Below, piece by piece: positions 17,638 to 26,319 of a stretch of DNA of 64,000 nt. The position numbers were made by a program, and so were the translations under genes. The notes under the pieces were generated by a model. It did not search any database. It was not told where the DNA came from and was given only the letters and a program-made list of their open reading frames with translations. The stretch is taken from assembly GCA_965243635.1 (NCBI GenBank), contig OZ251574.1, positions 2,914,001 through 2,978,000 on the forward strand, read 5' to 3'. Within the stretch, counting starts at the first letter, position 1. Each line of letters starts with the position of its first letter. Origin of the DNA: Rs1 sp000416275 (GTDB lineage Bacteria; Pseudomonadota; Gammaproteobacteria; Pseudomonadales; Balneatricaceae).

Positions 17638-17804
17638 TACATATCAGCCAATTTTTCGAATGTTTTTTTGTGCGTTCTCAGTGCGAGCTTGGTTTCAGAC
17701 AGAATAATTTGACGCCCTTCCAAAGATGATAAATCAAGCTTCTTGTTGGCTTTAATGTGCGGGCGTTTATGCGCTACAGGCAGGCCATATTTATCAGTAT
17801 TCAT
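17637..17804 (-). CDS. Small putative antitoxin partner of Doc (55 residues)
   Basis: A 55-residue gene: MNTDKYGLPVAHKRPHIKAN, then KLDLSSLEGRQIILSETKLA and a basic tail ending FEKLADM. It has a clear AGGAG ribosome site and sits directly before doc with a one-base overlap, the position of an antitoxin. The N-terminal half is basic and the C-terminal half is a likely amphipathic helix. It does not look like the usual Phd fold, and I do not see the S/T-x-x-x-E-G/N motif of Fic antitoxins. Antitoxin function is inferred from position and size. Confidence 0.65.
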   Translation of the reverse strand: MNTDKYGLPVAHKRPHIKANKKLDLSSLEGRQIILSETKLALRTHKKTFEKLADM

Positions 17805-18129
17805 TAGAGTCTCCTATTATATAATTTTTATATTGTAACCCAGCTAGCCCACATATGAGTTTTAATAATAATTAATTATCGAAAATATGCGACATCAGCC
17901 GCTTTTTACATCATCAACGAATTATTGCTTTGAAGCTCGTAAGCTCTCGACTTGAAGTGGTGCTAACATTTAATAGAATAAATTATCAAATGGCATTTTT
18001 ATGCCTATTTATTTACTATATTCTAATATCAGTCATGCAAATCAATTACCCTAAGCCCGCACCTAACCCAGATACTGCGTAAGTACCAGACAACTTATAA
18101 CTAAGCAACTGGAAAGAATCTATCAAGAT

Positions 18130-18337
18130 CCTGAATCAGTGACTTCACTGCACCACATAGCGCAAGCTCTTGATTCTACAGCGGTTAGAAAAATGCCCGC
18201 TCAACCTACGGGTTTTATGCAGGGATGCATTTATTGAGCGAATGCAGGACGCATTTGAGCTTGCAGTTAAGATTTTTCAATTCCACCGTAAAACCAATAT
18301 ATTACACTCTGTATTTACTTTGAAGTCACGGATTCAG
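18130..18337. repeat. MITE-like family 2, copy 1
   Basis: Begins CCTGAATCAGTGACTTCA at 18130 and ends with the inverted form TGAAGTCACGGATTCAG at 18321-18337. Internal sequence (GCAAGCTCTTGATTCTACAG, then AATATATTACACTCTGTATT) recurs at 23772-23931 and 40247-40401, so this is a dispersed mobile repeat. A 65-codon frame across it (18170-18367) is not a gene. The flanks (17805-18129 and 18338-18480) hold nothing else I can name. Confidence 0.8.
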
Positions 18338-18479
18338 AAAGATAATAAGATATTACTGCAGGGATGAATTGACTACAGGCCTATGTGTGACAAATTTGTT
18401 GCCCCCTCTGCTGAAAGCCTTCTATCCTGAGGCTTTGGGGGGAGTATCTATTATATTCGAAACTAGCAATTTATCATTT

Positions 18480-18964
18480 AAGTCTTTAAGTCCCTCCTCT
18501 GTGGTAAGACCAAGTTTTTAAAGATTTTTTCACCACAGGGGGTCACAGAGGCGCTACACAGAGGAAAGAGAACCACTTAATGATCAGTAACTTTTTTGAC
18601 TAACTGCACGAACTTTAATCTATCAACTCCCTTGAAAAACGCCGTCCTCTAAGGTAAGGCCAAGATTTTAGAGATTATTCACCACAGAGGCGCTGCGCTG
18701 CACAGAGGAAAAACAAAACCATGATGACAATAAGTTACGAGTTAAGTATTGAGGTTGTAATTGCAAATTTATAGTGATTGATTTTGAATTTCAAACGACA
18801 ACTCATCACTCTTCACCCAAGTCTCGGTCTTTAAGTCTCTCCTCTGTGACCTCTGTGCCCTCTGTGGTAAAACTGTCTTTTAAAGATTTTTCACCAACAC
18901 TGCGCAGAGAAAAAGCCCCCTTCTGCGATCTACAACTTCTAGCTTCTAGCTTCTAGCTTCTAAC
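18480..18964. repeat. Array 2: degenerate CACAGAGG repeats plus heptamer tract
   Basis: Scattered arms of the same palindromic family occur here (CACCACAGGGGGTCACAGAGG near 18530, CCTCTGTGACCTCTGTG near 18840). It is shorter and more decayed than array 1. It ends in a tandem heptamer tract, (CTTCTAG)n at about 18933-18964, which stops 10 bases from the hipA stop codon. Confidence 0.75.
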
Positions 18965-18974
18965 TCACCCATAT

Positions 18975-20225
18975 CTAAACATTAAATGCTTCTTGCTTGA
19001 TTAGCTGCTCTGTCCGGCTGAGCCCTAGGCGCTGCGCAACTTTTTGCCACTGCTTAACGGAGCTTAATACCTCGTCGTATATTTGTGTTGCTTCGGCTTG
19101 AGTGAGCCTGAAGAAATCAATCACAGCAAACGCCAACTGGTAGTCCAGTGCATTTTCCGTATCCGTGATGTTTAGGTGAAGGCCTTTTTTTCCTACGCTG
19201 GGGTTTATATCGTAGGCGGGTGATAATTTCCAACCTTTGTTGGTTAGTATGAATCCATGATTGCGAAGATGATCATCGGTGTTAGACACAGCGATGTTGA
19301 AGACTATCCTGCGCCATAACTGGGCTAAGTCTGCTTTGGTTTTCGCACCTTGATTGACCAAGAACTCGACAATTTCAAGGTAGCTGGCGCCGTGCGATTG
19401 CTCGCCATCATAATACTGTAATTGGGTCATTGCCGATGAAAAGTGTAGACGCTTATCGCCAATACGGTCAAAGCGTTTGGTGATAAAAGTATGGTGATGT
19501 GTCGACAGTTTACGAATTTCACTGGTAAACATTTCGACACCTGCTGCCAGTGCTAACTCATAGCAAACCATCTCCCAGGCTCCTACATCACCGCTATCGT
19601 TTAGGTTCGGGAATTTGGCAATCCACTGATGGTTATTCTCGTCGATAACACAGGCCTTTGGCCTTGCTCCGCCCAGTGAAGAACCTGGTGAAATTAACAT
19701 TTTTAGCCATTGATAGTATTGATCGCTCTCTATGTTGGCATCTTGTTCAATTTGAATGGCGGCATGTTCTAACTCACGTAACGATGCCATTGGTGGGGCA
19801 GAAAATTCTGCGTTGTCGTCGAGAAAGTGCGGCGATCCCGCTTTTTTAAAACGAATCCCCCCCATTCGATAAGAGTCGTGCACCCCTAATAAATAGTCGA
19901 GCTCGGTTAAATGACTACTGGGCCGACTCCCTTTGCGATATTCAATGGCAGCTCTTCGCTGCATCAAAATCCGCCCCCACCGATCGGGAGATGAATCTAA
20001 AAAGACTCGAAAGTTTTTATCTACCGCATCATTGTATAATTCACCGCTGTGCAGTGTCAGTAAGGGATCTATTTGCAGGCGATACGGTGATTTTAGAAAA
20101 GCCTGGTCATAGACAAAGCTGAACACACCGCCGCGACTTGTATGGCTAAAGGTGAGCAGACCAATCAATAACGGTTGCTCTATCGGCTGCCAATGGCCGT
20201 ATACCTCAACCGAATCTCGGCTCAT
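18975..20225 (-). CDS. hipA: HipA-type serine/threonine kinase toxin
   Basis: A 416-residue HipA-like kinase. Visible motifs: the glycine loop GSSLGGARPKA (181-191), lysine K204 in WIAKF, the catalytic loop NTDDHLRNHGF (315-325) and metal-binding D339 in SPAYDINP. The N-terminal domain has the LLTFSHTSRGGVFSFVYD segment of the family. HipA kinases phosphorylate aminoacyl-tRNA synthetases and induce dormancy; the exact target here is unknown. The start overlaps hipB by 4 bases. All catalytic positions appear intact. Confidence 0.9.
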   Translation of the reverse strand: MSRDSVEVYGHWQPIEQPLLIGLLTFSHTSRGGVFSFVYDQAFLKSPYRLQIDPLLTLHSGELYNDAVDKNFRVFLDSSPDRWGRILMQRRAAIEYRKGSRPSSHLTELDYLLGVHDSYRMGGIRFKKAGSPHFLDDNAEFSAPPMASLRELEHAAIQIEQDANIESDQYYQWLKMLISPGSSLGGARPKACVIDENNHQWIAKFPNLNDSGDVGAWEMVCYELALAAGVEMFTSEIRKLSTHHHTFITKRFDRIGDKRLHFSSAMTQLQYYDGEQSHGASYLEIVEFLVNQGAKTKADLAQLWRRIVFNIAVSNTDDHLRNHGFILTNKGWKLSPAYDINPSVGKKGLHLNITDTENALDYQLAFAVIDFFRLTQAEATQIYDEVLSSVKQWQKVAQRLGLSRTEQLIKQEAFNV

Positions 20226-20527
20226 CTAGCGCCTTCCAATAGCTTAATATTTTGCAATTTGATGCCCACTTCGTCATGGGCAGCCAATTCTGCAAAATTA
20301 TTCTCCATGCCGAGCACGGACATGATTTTTAAATAGCTACCAATCGCCACGCCAGGGTCACCAGCAAAGACTTTATTGACGGTTTTATTATCAAAACCGG
20401 TTCGTTGACAAAGCATTTTTTTAGTAAAACCGCGCCGTTTCATCGCCAACAACAAGTTTTCACCGAAAGTAGTCAGCACTTTGCGCTGTTTAGGAAACAA
20501 CACTTTATGTAAGCTTCTCTTCGCCAT
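20222..20527 (-). CDS. hipB: HipB-type antitoxin/repressor, XRE family
   Basis: A 101-residue helix-turn-helix protein (GENLLLAMKRRGFTKKMLCQ, then TGFDNKTVNKVFAGDPGVAIGSYLKIMSVLG). It precedes hipA and overlaps it by 4 bases. I choose the ATG at 20527, seven bases after AGG, rather than the GTG one codon upstream. HipB proteins bind operators as dimers and neutralise HipA. A perfect 12-base dyad just upstream is its likely binding site. Confidence 0.88.
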   Translation of the reverse strand: MAKRSLHKVLFPKQRKVLTTFGENLLLAMKRRGFTKKMLCQRTGFDNKTVNKVFAGDPGVAIGSYLKIMSVLGMENNFAELAAHDEVGIKLQNIKLLEGAR

Positions 20528-20539
20528 CACAACACCTAA

Positions 20540-20582
20540 GGACTATATTCCCATTTTTTTAAAGATAATAGGAATATAGTCC
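20540..20582. promoter_or_regulatory. 12-bp perfect inverted repeat, hipBA operator candidate
   Basis: GGACTATATTCC at 20540-20551 is mirrored exactly by GGAATATAGTCC at 20571-20582, with 19 bases between. It begins 12 bases upstream of the hipB start, so it must overlap the promoter. The centre-to-centre distance of 31 bases, about three helical turns, suits cooperative binding by HipB dimers. Confidence 0.75.
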
Positions 20583-20639
20583 CTGATGATTTAAATAGCA
20601 ACTTTAAAGAGATCCTGAGAAACTCACAACTCGCCACTT

Positions 20640-21790
20640 TTCACCTAAGTCTTTAAGTCCCCCTCTCTGTGGTAAAACCAATCTTTTAAAGTCTTTTTTC
20701 ATCACCGAGATCCACAGACACTGCGATGCACAAAGAAAACCCTAGAAGACTAGAAAGACCAATGACTTAGCAAAACCAACAACCAAAACCCTAAGGGCCT
20801 TTTTCACCACAGAGGTCACAGAGGCGCTGCGCTGCACAGAGAAAACATTAAAATCAAGAAATTTAGAAAGACAACAATCTCTAGGCCTTAATCTTTTGAA
20901 TCCCTTCTCTGTGACCTCTGTGGTAAAACAATCTTTTAAAGTTTTTTCTCTATCGCAGAGGAGCTTCGCTGCACAGAGATAACCCTAAAACCAACCAACC
21001 TAAGTCTTAGCAAAAACAACAATATTCTAAATTTTAGTCTTTTAAGTCCCTCCTCTGTGCCCTCTGTGGTAAAACCAGTCTTTTAAAGTCTTTTTTAACC
21101 ACCGAGATCACACAGACACTGTGATGCACAGAGAAAACCCTAGAAGACTAGAAAGACCAAAGACTTAGCAAAACCAACAACCAAAACCATAAGGGCCTTT
21201 TTCACCACAGAGGTCACAGAGGCGCTGCGCTGCACAGAGAAAACATTAAAATCAAGAAGTTTAGAAAGACAGCAATCTCTAGGCCTTAATCTTTTAAATC
21301 CCTCCTCTGTGACCTCTGTGACCTCTGTGGTAAACCAATCTTTTAAAGTTTTTTTTAACCACCGAGATCCACAGACACCGCGATGCACAGAGAAAAGCCT
21401 AAAACCTAGTAAAACAAAAACCAAGATCTTAAGGGCGTTTTCACCACAGAGGTCACAGAGGCGCTTCGCTGCACAGAGAAAACCCTAAAACCAACCAATC
21501 TAAGTCTTAGCAAAACAACAATCTCTAGGCCTTAATCTTTTAAATCCCTCCTCTGTGACCTCTGTGCCCTCTGTGGTAAAACCAATCTTTTAAAGTCTTT
21601 TTTCACCACCGAGATCCACAGACACTGCGCTGCACAGAGAAAACCCTAAAACCAACCAATCTAAGTCTTAGCAAAACAACAAATCTCTAGGCCTTAGTCT
21701 TTTAAATCCCTCCTCTGTGACCTCTGTGGTAAAACTAATCTTTTAAAGATCTTTCTCTATCGCAGAGGCGCTTCGCCGATCTGTATCTTT
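20640..21790. repeat. Array 3: CACAGAGG palindromic repeats
   Basis: About 1.15 kb of alternating CACCACAGAGGTCACAGAGG and CCTCTGTGACCTCTGTGGTAAAA arms with conserved interiors, the same units as array 1. Variants with CTCTATCGCAGAGG appear near 20950 and 21760. A 94-codon frame inside (21140-21424) is repeat sequence, not a gene. The stretch 21790-21903 holds irregular CTTCTAACTT-type repeats. Confidence 0.9.
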
Positions 21791-21903
21791 TACTCATCAC
21801 CGTCACAGCGGGATTTCACCCGCAGCTACGCTCTTTATATTTCAAACTTCTAACTTTTTGACTTATAGCTTTTAACCTACTACTTATCTGTATCCCCGTT
21901 AAG

Positions 21904-22074
21904 TTAGTCATTTTTTTTAATCGTTATCTGCATCGATTTGCTGCTACCTGCAAACCACTTCTGCACATATAAAGAGCCAATAATAGGGGCGGTGCCTTCA
22001 TCGGGGACCTCTTTATAGCGCACACTATTTTTGGTTTCTTTCTCGTATTCAAACTTTACTACTTTCTCTGACAT
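21904..22074 (-). CDS. Small conserved-looking protein, 56 residues
   Basis: A 56-residue reading frame: MSEKVVKFEYEKETKNSVRY, then KEVPDEGTAPIIGSLYVQKW and FAGSSKSMQITIKKND. It reads like a compact beta-sheet protein with no signal peptide or cysteines, and its balanced composition argues for a real gene. I believe short proteins of this type are common in gammaproteobacteria, but I know of no function. An AGCGAGAATATCTT leader precedes the ATG. Repeat sequence flanks it on both sides. Confidence 0.65.
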   Translation of the reverse strand: MSEKVVKFEYEKETKNSVRYKEVPDEGTAPIIGSLYVQKWFAGSSKSMQITIKKND

Positions 22075-22119
22075 AAGATATTCTCGCTAAATTATTAATT
22101 AATGACCACCGAACTAAAT

Positions 22120-22210
22120 TCCAAACTGCTAACTGCTAACTGCTAACTTCTAACTGCTAACTGCTAACTTCTAACTTCTAACTTCTAACTTCTAACTTCT
22201 AACTCCTAGC
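22120..22210. repeat. Heptamer tandem repeat (CTAACTK)n
   Basis: About a dozen head-to-tail copies of a 7-base unit alternating between CTAACTG and CTAACTT, ending in CTAGCTTCTAGCTC. It lies immediately 3' of the stop codon of the OmpA-like gene (stop at 22225-22227). Similar tracts sit 3' of hipA, the Fic gene, the lipoprotein gene and marR in this window. Confidence 0.85.
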
Positions 22211-22224
22211 TTCTAGCTCATAAC

Positions 22225-23682
22225 TCATTGATCAAGCTTCACCACCAGTTCGACACGTCTATTTAACTGTCGACCGTATTCACTGCTATTACTTGCAGCT
22301 GGTGAATAAGGCCCGACACCGTAGGCGCTGAGTCGGTTGTTGGCGATGCGGTAATTGCTAACCAAGCTGGCGACCACTGCCGCTGCCCTTCGAGAGGAGA
22401 GTTTTATATTGTAGTCACTGCTACCTTTATCGTCGGTGTGACCGACAACGTATAGCTTAAGCTGCTGGTTTTTATTGAGCAGCTTTGAGATTTCATCAAG
22501 GGCGGGGTTTGAACCTTCTGTGACGGTTGCTTTATCGTAATCAAAGAATATTCCGTAAATTGACGCTTTACCTTGTTGCTCTAATTGTTTTTGAATCTGA
22601 TCACTGTTGCTGGTGATTAGGCCTTTTTGTAAGGATTCTGTGCGGACAATGGCTAGTTGTATATATGCCTTAGCTTGATAATCACCGACAAATAAAGCCA
22701 CGTAAGTCGCGACCCCTTCTTCGGTATTTTTCATCAGTAGATATCGAGGGTGGTGATACGCATTATATACATTATTAGCGACGGCTAATTGATTGCCTAT
22801 TTCCCTCACGTACTTGCCACATTTGGCTTTCTCGCAGGAAAAAACCGTCTCGAATCCTTCTTTAACCAGTGCTCCCAGGTAATTCCTGTATATTTTTAGT
22901 GTCGACACGTCACGAATAATATAGGTAAAACGGGTGATATCACCGATGACATCTATCGCGGGGGCCGCAACCTTGTTCTTATTACTGAGCCCATTTGCCA
23001 GGCTAATTTCATCATAATCGAGTTGTTCATATCCCTCGATATATGATCCCGGGTAACGGGTTAGCAGCGGATGATCACTTGATCCTCTAACGTCTGCTCT
23101 GGCAGGCTTAACCACGCTATTATTTGGCTGGTTGTCAAAAGCCTCAACATTCGCGGAAATAAGGCCAGTGGTTAGCGGTTGTTTTTTTACCACCGACAGC
23201 ATTACTTTTGCCGTACTCTTGTATTGACCGACGAATAAAGAAACCGCCAAAGGATGCTCTGCATTACTTTGTGCATAGATATAACGCGCCTTTCGATAGT
23301 GATTACCTGAGCTAAAATACGCCGCTAAATCACTTAATTCCTGTTGTGCTTTTTTAGTGCCACAGTCTTGGTTCGAGCAGCTATAACTTATCTCTAACCC
23401 CGCTTCTTTAAAAGCCTGCAAGTAGTTTTCATAAACGGCCAGTGAAGAGGTATTTTTAATGTTGTATTGATAGTGACTCACATCACCGATCACCTCAACA
23501 AAAGTAGCGCGCTGACCTTTGTTGTTTTGCGGCGAAAAACTAGCGACTAGTTTTGTTGCCTCACCCGCCAGTGTGTGGGACTTTTCCTTTTTTGCGTTTG
23601 GAAATGGTGAGAATACTGGGCTGGCAGAAATAGTGGTTATAAACAAACTCGCCACTAGCAGGCATAGTGTGATGATTTTCAA
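22225..23682 (-). CDS. OmpA-family envelope protein with duplicated DUF4892-like domain
   Basis: A 485-residue secreted or outer-membrane protein. I start it at TTG 23682 (AAGGA eight bases upstream), giving signal peptide MKIITLCLLVASLFITTISA. The longer frame to 23922 only adds translated MITE sequence. Two similar halves of about 150 residues follow, each with a VIGDxxxxxYxI core, a Cys-xxxx-Cys pair and a FVGxY(K/Q) strand; the second begins HPLLTRYPGSYIEGYEQ, matching DUF4892. The C-terminal 110 residues are an OmpA-type peptidoglycan-binding domain (IYGIFFDYDKA, GHTDDKGSSDYNIKLSSRRA, YGRQLNRRVEL). Likely anchored between outer membrane and cell wall. The domain duplication is by eye. 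Confidence 0.82.
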   Translation of the reverse strand: MKIITLCLLVASLFITTISASPVFSPFPNAKKEKSHTLAGEATKLVASFSPQNNKGQRATFVEVIGDVSHYQYNIKNTSSLAVYENYLQAFKEAGLEISYSCSNQDCGTKKAQQELSDLAAYFSSGNHYRKARYIYAQSNAEHPLAVSLFVGQYKSTAKVMLSVVKKQPLTTGLISANVEAFDNQPNNSVVKPARADVRGSSDHPLLTRYPGSYIEGYEQLDYDEISLANGLSNKNKVAAPAIDVIGDITRFTYIIRDVSTLKIYRNYLGALVKEGFETVFSCEKAKCGKYVREIGNQLAVANNVYNAYHHPRYLLMKNTEEGVATYVALFVGDYQAKAYIQLAIVRTESLQKGLITSNSDQIQKQLEQQGKASIYGIFFDYDKATVTEGSNPALDEISKLLNKNQQLKLYVVGHTDDKGSSDYNIKLSSRRAAAVVASLVSNYRIANNRLSAYGVGPYSPAASNSSEYGRQLNRRVELVVKLDQ

Positions 23683-23771
23683 TTTAAAGATCCTTATTGT
23701 TAATTTCCAACCTTCTTTAAACCGGTAACTTTCAAAAAAGTTTATTGGCTGAAGAAGACTGATATGATCAT

Positions 23772-23931
23772 CCTGAATCCGAGATTTCAAAGTAAATACA
23801 GAGTGTAAGATATTGGTTTTACAGTGAAATTGAAATATCTTAACTGCCCCCATAGGTTCAGTGGGTATTTTTCTAACCGCTGTAGAATCAAGAGTTTGCT
23901 CTATGTGGTGCAGTGATGTCACTGATTCAGG
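23772..23931. repeat. MITE-like family 2, copy 2 (inverted)
   Basis: Reads CCTGAATCCGAGATTTCAAAG at its left end and GTCACTGATTCAGG at its right, with the same interior as copies at 18130 and 40247 in the opposite orientation to copy 1. It lies about 90 bases upstream of the OmpA-like gene start, so it is probably in its promoter or leader. Beyond it (23932-24075) there is a short family 4 inverted repeat (24010-24050) and no gene. Confidence 0.8.
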
Positions 23932-24079
23932 ATCATTAGAATCGTCTGCCTTAAATATCTAATCGAAGGCACATAAGCGCCAGACAATATCAGATTGATA
24001 ACGCTTAAGGAACCTCTGAACAAGCCCCACATCTTCTCTGAGGATAACGAGGCCTATATCCGCGAAAGAGAACGCGGGT

Positions 24080-24690
24080 GATCTCTGCGGTAAACCAAGC
24101 TTTTAGAGATTTTTTTCACCACCGAGATCCACAGACACTGCGCTGCACAGAGAAAAGCCTAAAACCTAGTAAAACAAAAACCAAGATCTTAAGGGCGTTT
24201 TCACCACAGAGGTCACAGAGGCGCTGCGCTACACAGAGGAAAAACAAAACCATGATGACAATAAGCTGCTAATTTCTAGCGATTAATTTTGGATTTCAAA
24301 TCACTTGGCTGAAAATTCGTCACTTTTCACTTTTCACTTTTCACTTAGTCTTTAAGTCCCTCCTCTGTGACCTCTGTGCCCTCTGTGGTAAAACTAGTCT
24401 TTTAAGGGGCTATTCACCGCAGAGATGCTGCGCTACACAAAGGAAAAACAAAACCATGATGACAATAGGCTGCGAGCTCAGTTTTTATGATCGTATCCTG
24501 TTCTACCAGCATTCTGCAGATTTCTAGTGATTAATTTTTAATTAGCAGACCCACAACCAATAATTTTTCATTTAAGTCTTTAAATCCCTCCTCTGTGCCC
24601 TCTGTGGTAAAACTAGTCTTTTTAAGGGTTTATTCACCGCAGAGGTGCTGTACCGGCACAGAGAAAAACGGAACACTATAATTACAATAA
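24080..24690. repeat. Array 4: CACAGAGG palindromic repeats
   Basis: Decayed units of the palindromic family, with arms near 24117, 24210, 24365, 24410 and 24595. The segment AACCATGATGACAATA near 24250, 24455 and also 27180 is a shared junction sequence. From 24690 to 24909 I see no gene; a 61-codon frame there lacks support. Confidence 0.75.
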
Positions 24691-24909
24691 ATTCTGGGCT
24701 CAGCTTTTACGGCCCTATCCTTTTTTAGCGGTCACTTTACTTGTTCTTTAGTGGCCACCCCTTAAACTTAAACTCGCTAGCCAAAACCTGTTTTTCCGCA
24801 ACTGATTGTGACTTAATCAACTTGTTTCCCCCATGCTGCTCACTTTCTCTGCCAAGTCTTGGCGGTTTTAGTTATACTCAATTCTCAATTTTTTTAAGAA
24901 TCCATCGAT

Positions 24910-26178
24910 ATGCAATTGTCTGTTAGTCAGTTATTAAATACTGAGCCAAAGAAAGTCAGCGCCAAACAAAAAGAGTTCAGTAAGCTCTGGAAACGTATTG
25001 CTACTCTGAAAAATTCTAATGTCACTTTCGAGCAAAAACTACAAAAACTGGTTGAGCAAGTCGCGCCGATTTTAAAAAATTATGAAGCGAACTCGGTTGC
25101 GGTAATGCATCAACTTATTGAGAAGAAGATTCACTTTTTAGGGATGAAGTCTCTTGGCCGGTTTAACCGAGATGCTTTAAGTGAGTGGATAGAGGATTCT
25201 TTTCAAATCATTCAAGCAATGCAACCTGAAGTATCCGATTTGTTTAAGCAACAGATTAAGTTATATAACCAGACCATGGCTAAATTTTATGATTTAGATG
25301 AGCAATCCGAGGATCATCACAGTGCTTTTAATCTCGAAGCCGATAATGACGATGATATTCCAGAGAGTCTCGATGAATTATTTGAGCAGTTGGCACAGCA
25401 ATTTCAAGCGCAACAGGCATTAGATCGAGAGGAATTCCTGGACTCTTTAAATAATCAGCAGCAAAGTCTATTAGATGATGCAGATAAGATTGCAGCCTTT
25501 GATGAACAACAACGCCAAGAACTCGAACATGAAATGGAACAAATGAAGGTTCAGTTTAACGAGATGAAAGCCTCTTTGGGCGATGATGAATTTGACGCTG
25601 ATGACGATTTTGACTTTAACTTTGACACTGAGCATGCGGATTTCTCACAAGAGCCACCCCGCAGCCAAAAAAGCGACAAGTTACGTCAATTATTAGACGG
25701 CGCTAATATTTCAAAGATGTTCCGAAGAATAGCCAGAGCGCTACACCCTGATCGCGAACAAGACCCTGAGCAACAGCTGATTAAGCAAACTTTAATGGCG
25801 CAGGCCATTCAAGCGCGAGACGATGGCGATATTATTACCATCTTTGATATGTACGCTACTTATGTCGATAACAGCGAGCTGTATTTTGATGATGCGCAAC
25901 TCGACAGCATTAATACGCTACTTAAAGAGCAAATTAAGCAATTACAACACGACAAGCAAAAGATAATCCAAGCGACACCGCGAAGTTACCAGTGTTACGA
26001 AATGTTTTATGCTGGCAGCGCTAAAAAAATTGCGCTTAAAGTCAAAGTATTTGAACAAGATAGCCAGCTAGAAATGACTGATCTGCAAGAGCTCGCTAGC
26101 GCGCTTAAAAACCTAAAGATCATGAAACAAGTAATTGATGAGCGCAACTTCTCTCACTTTGCTCATCCATATTTCTAG
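24910..26178 (+). CDS. J-domain-like protein of unknown function
   Basis: A 422-residue soluble, acidic and helix-rich protein. Residues about 264-300 (SKMFRRIARALHPDREQDPE, with HPD at 279-281) match the second helix, loop and HPD tripeptide of a J domain, the part that stimulates DnaK. The preceding region (140-250) is very acidic (DDEFDADDDFDFNFD) and probably disordered. No glycine-rich or zinc-finger region is present, so it is not DnaJ itself. It could be a specialised DnaK co-chaperone. The start ATG has only weak ribosome-site sequence. The gene stands alone between arrays 4 and 5. Confidence 0.75.
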   Translation: MQLSVSQLLNTEPKKVSAKQKEFSKLWKRIATLKNSNVTFEQKLQKLVEQVAPILKNYEANSVAVMHQLIEKKIHFLGMKSLGRFNRDALSEWIEDSFQIIQAMQPEVSDLFKQQIKLYNQTMAKFYDLDEQSEDHHSAFNLEADNDDDIPESLDELFEQLAQQFQAQQALDREEFLDSLNNQQQSLLDDADKIAAFDEQQRQELEHEMEQMKVQFNEMKASLGDDEFDADDDFDFNFDTEHADFSQEPPRSQKSDKLRQLLDGANISKMFRRIARALHPDREQDPEQQLIKQTLMAQAIQARDDGDIITIFDMYATYVDNSELYFDDAQLDSINTLLKEQIKQLQHDKQKIIQATPRSYQCYEMFYAGSAKKIALKVKVFEQDSQLEMTDLQELASALKNLKIMKQVIDERNFSHFAHPYF

Positions 26179-26210
26179 CGAGTGATATGCGATTAATTTC
26201 AGGTTTATAG

Positions 26211-26273
26211 AGACCTCTACATAACGTTGCGAGCGCAGTTATCATACCCTCTGGGTAAGTTATGCAGAGGCCT
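26211..26273. repeat. MITE-like family 1, short copy
   Basis: A 63-base element: AGACCTCTACATAAC at 26211 and GTTATGCAGAGGCCT at 26259-26273 as terminal inverted repeats. The interior GAGCGCAGTTATCATACCCT is shared with 34887-35062 and 49010-49053. It lacks about 110 central bases present in the copy at 34887. It lies 33 bases downstream of the J-like gene's stop. Confidence 0.85.
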
Positions 26274-26319
26274 CGAGCTCTCTTATAATCTATTGATATA
26301 CGGCTATAAACGTTTAATC

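Noticed and set aside
18170..18367. 65-codon reading frame
   Set aside because: It is a translation of a family 2 MITE shared with 23772-23931 and 40247-40401.
21140..21424. 94-codon reading frame
   Set aside because: It lies within array 3 and consists of repeat sequence; similar frames at 45776-45988 and 26120-26431 are rejected for the same reason.
24741..24926. 61-codon reading frame before the J-like gene
   Set aside because: It overlaps the J-like gene start in another frame and shows no family features.
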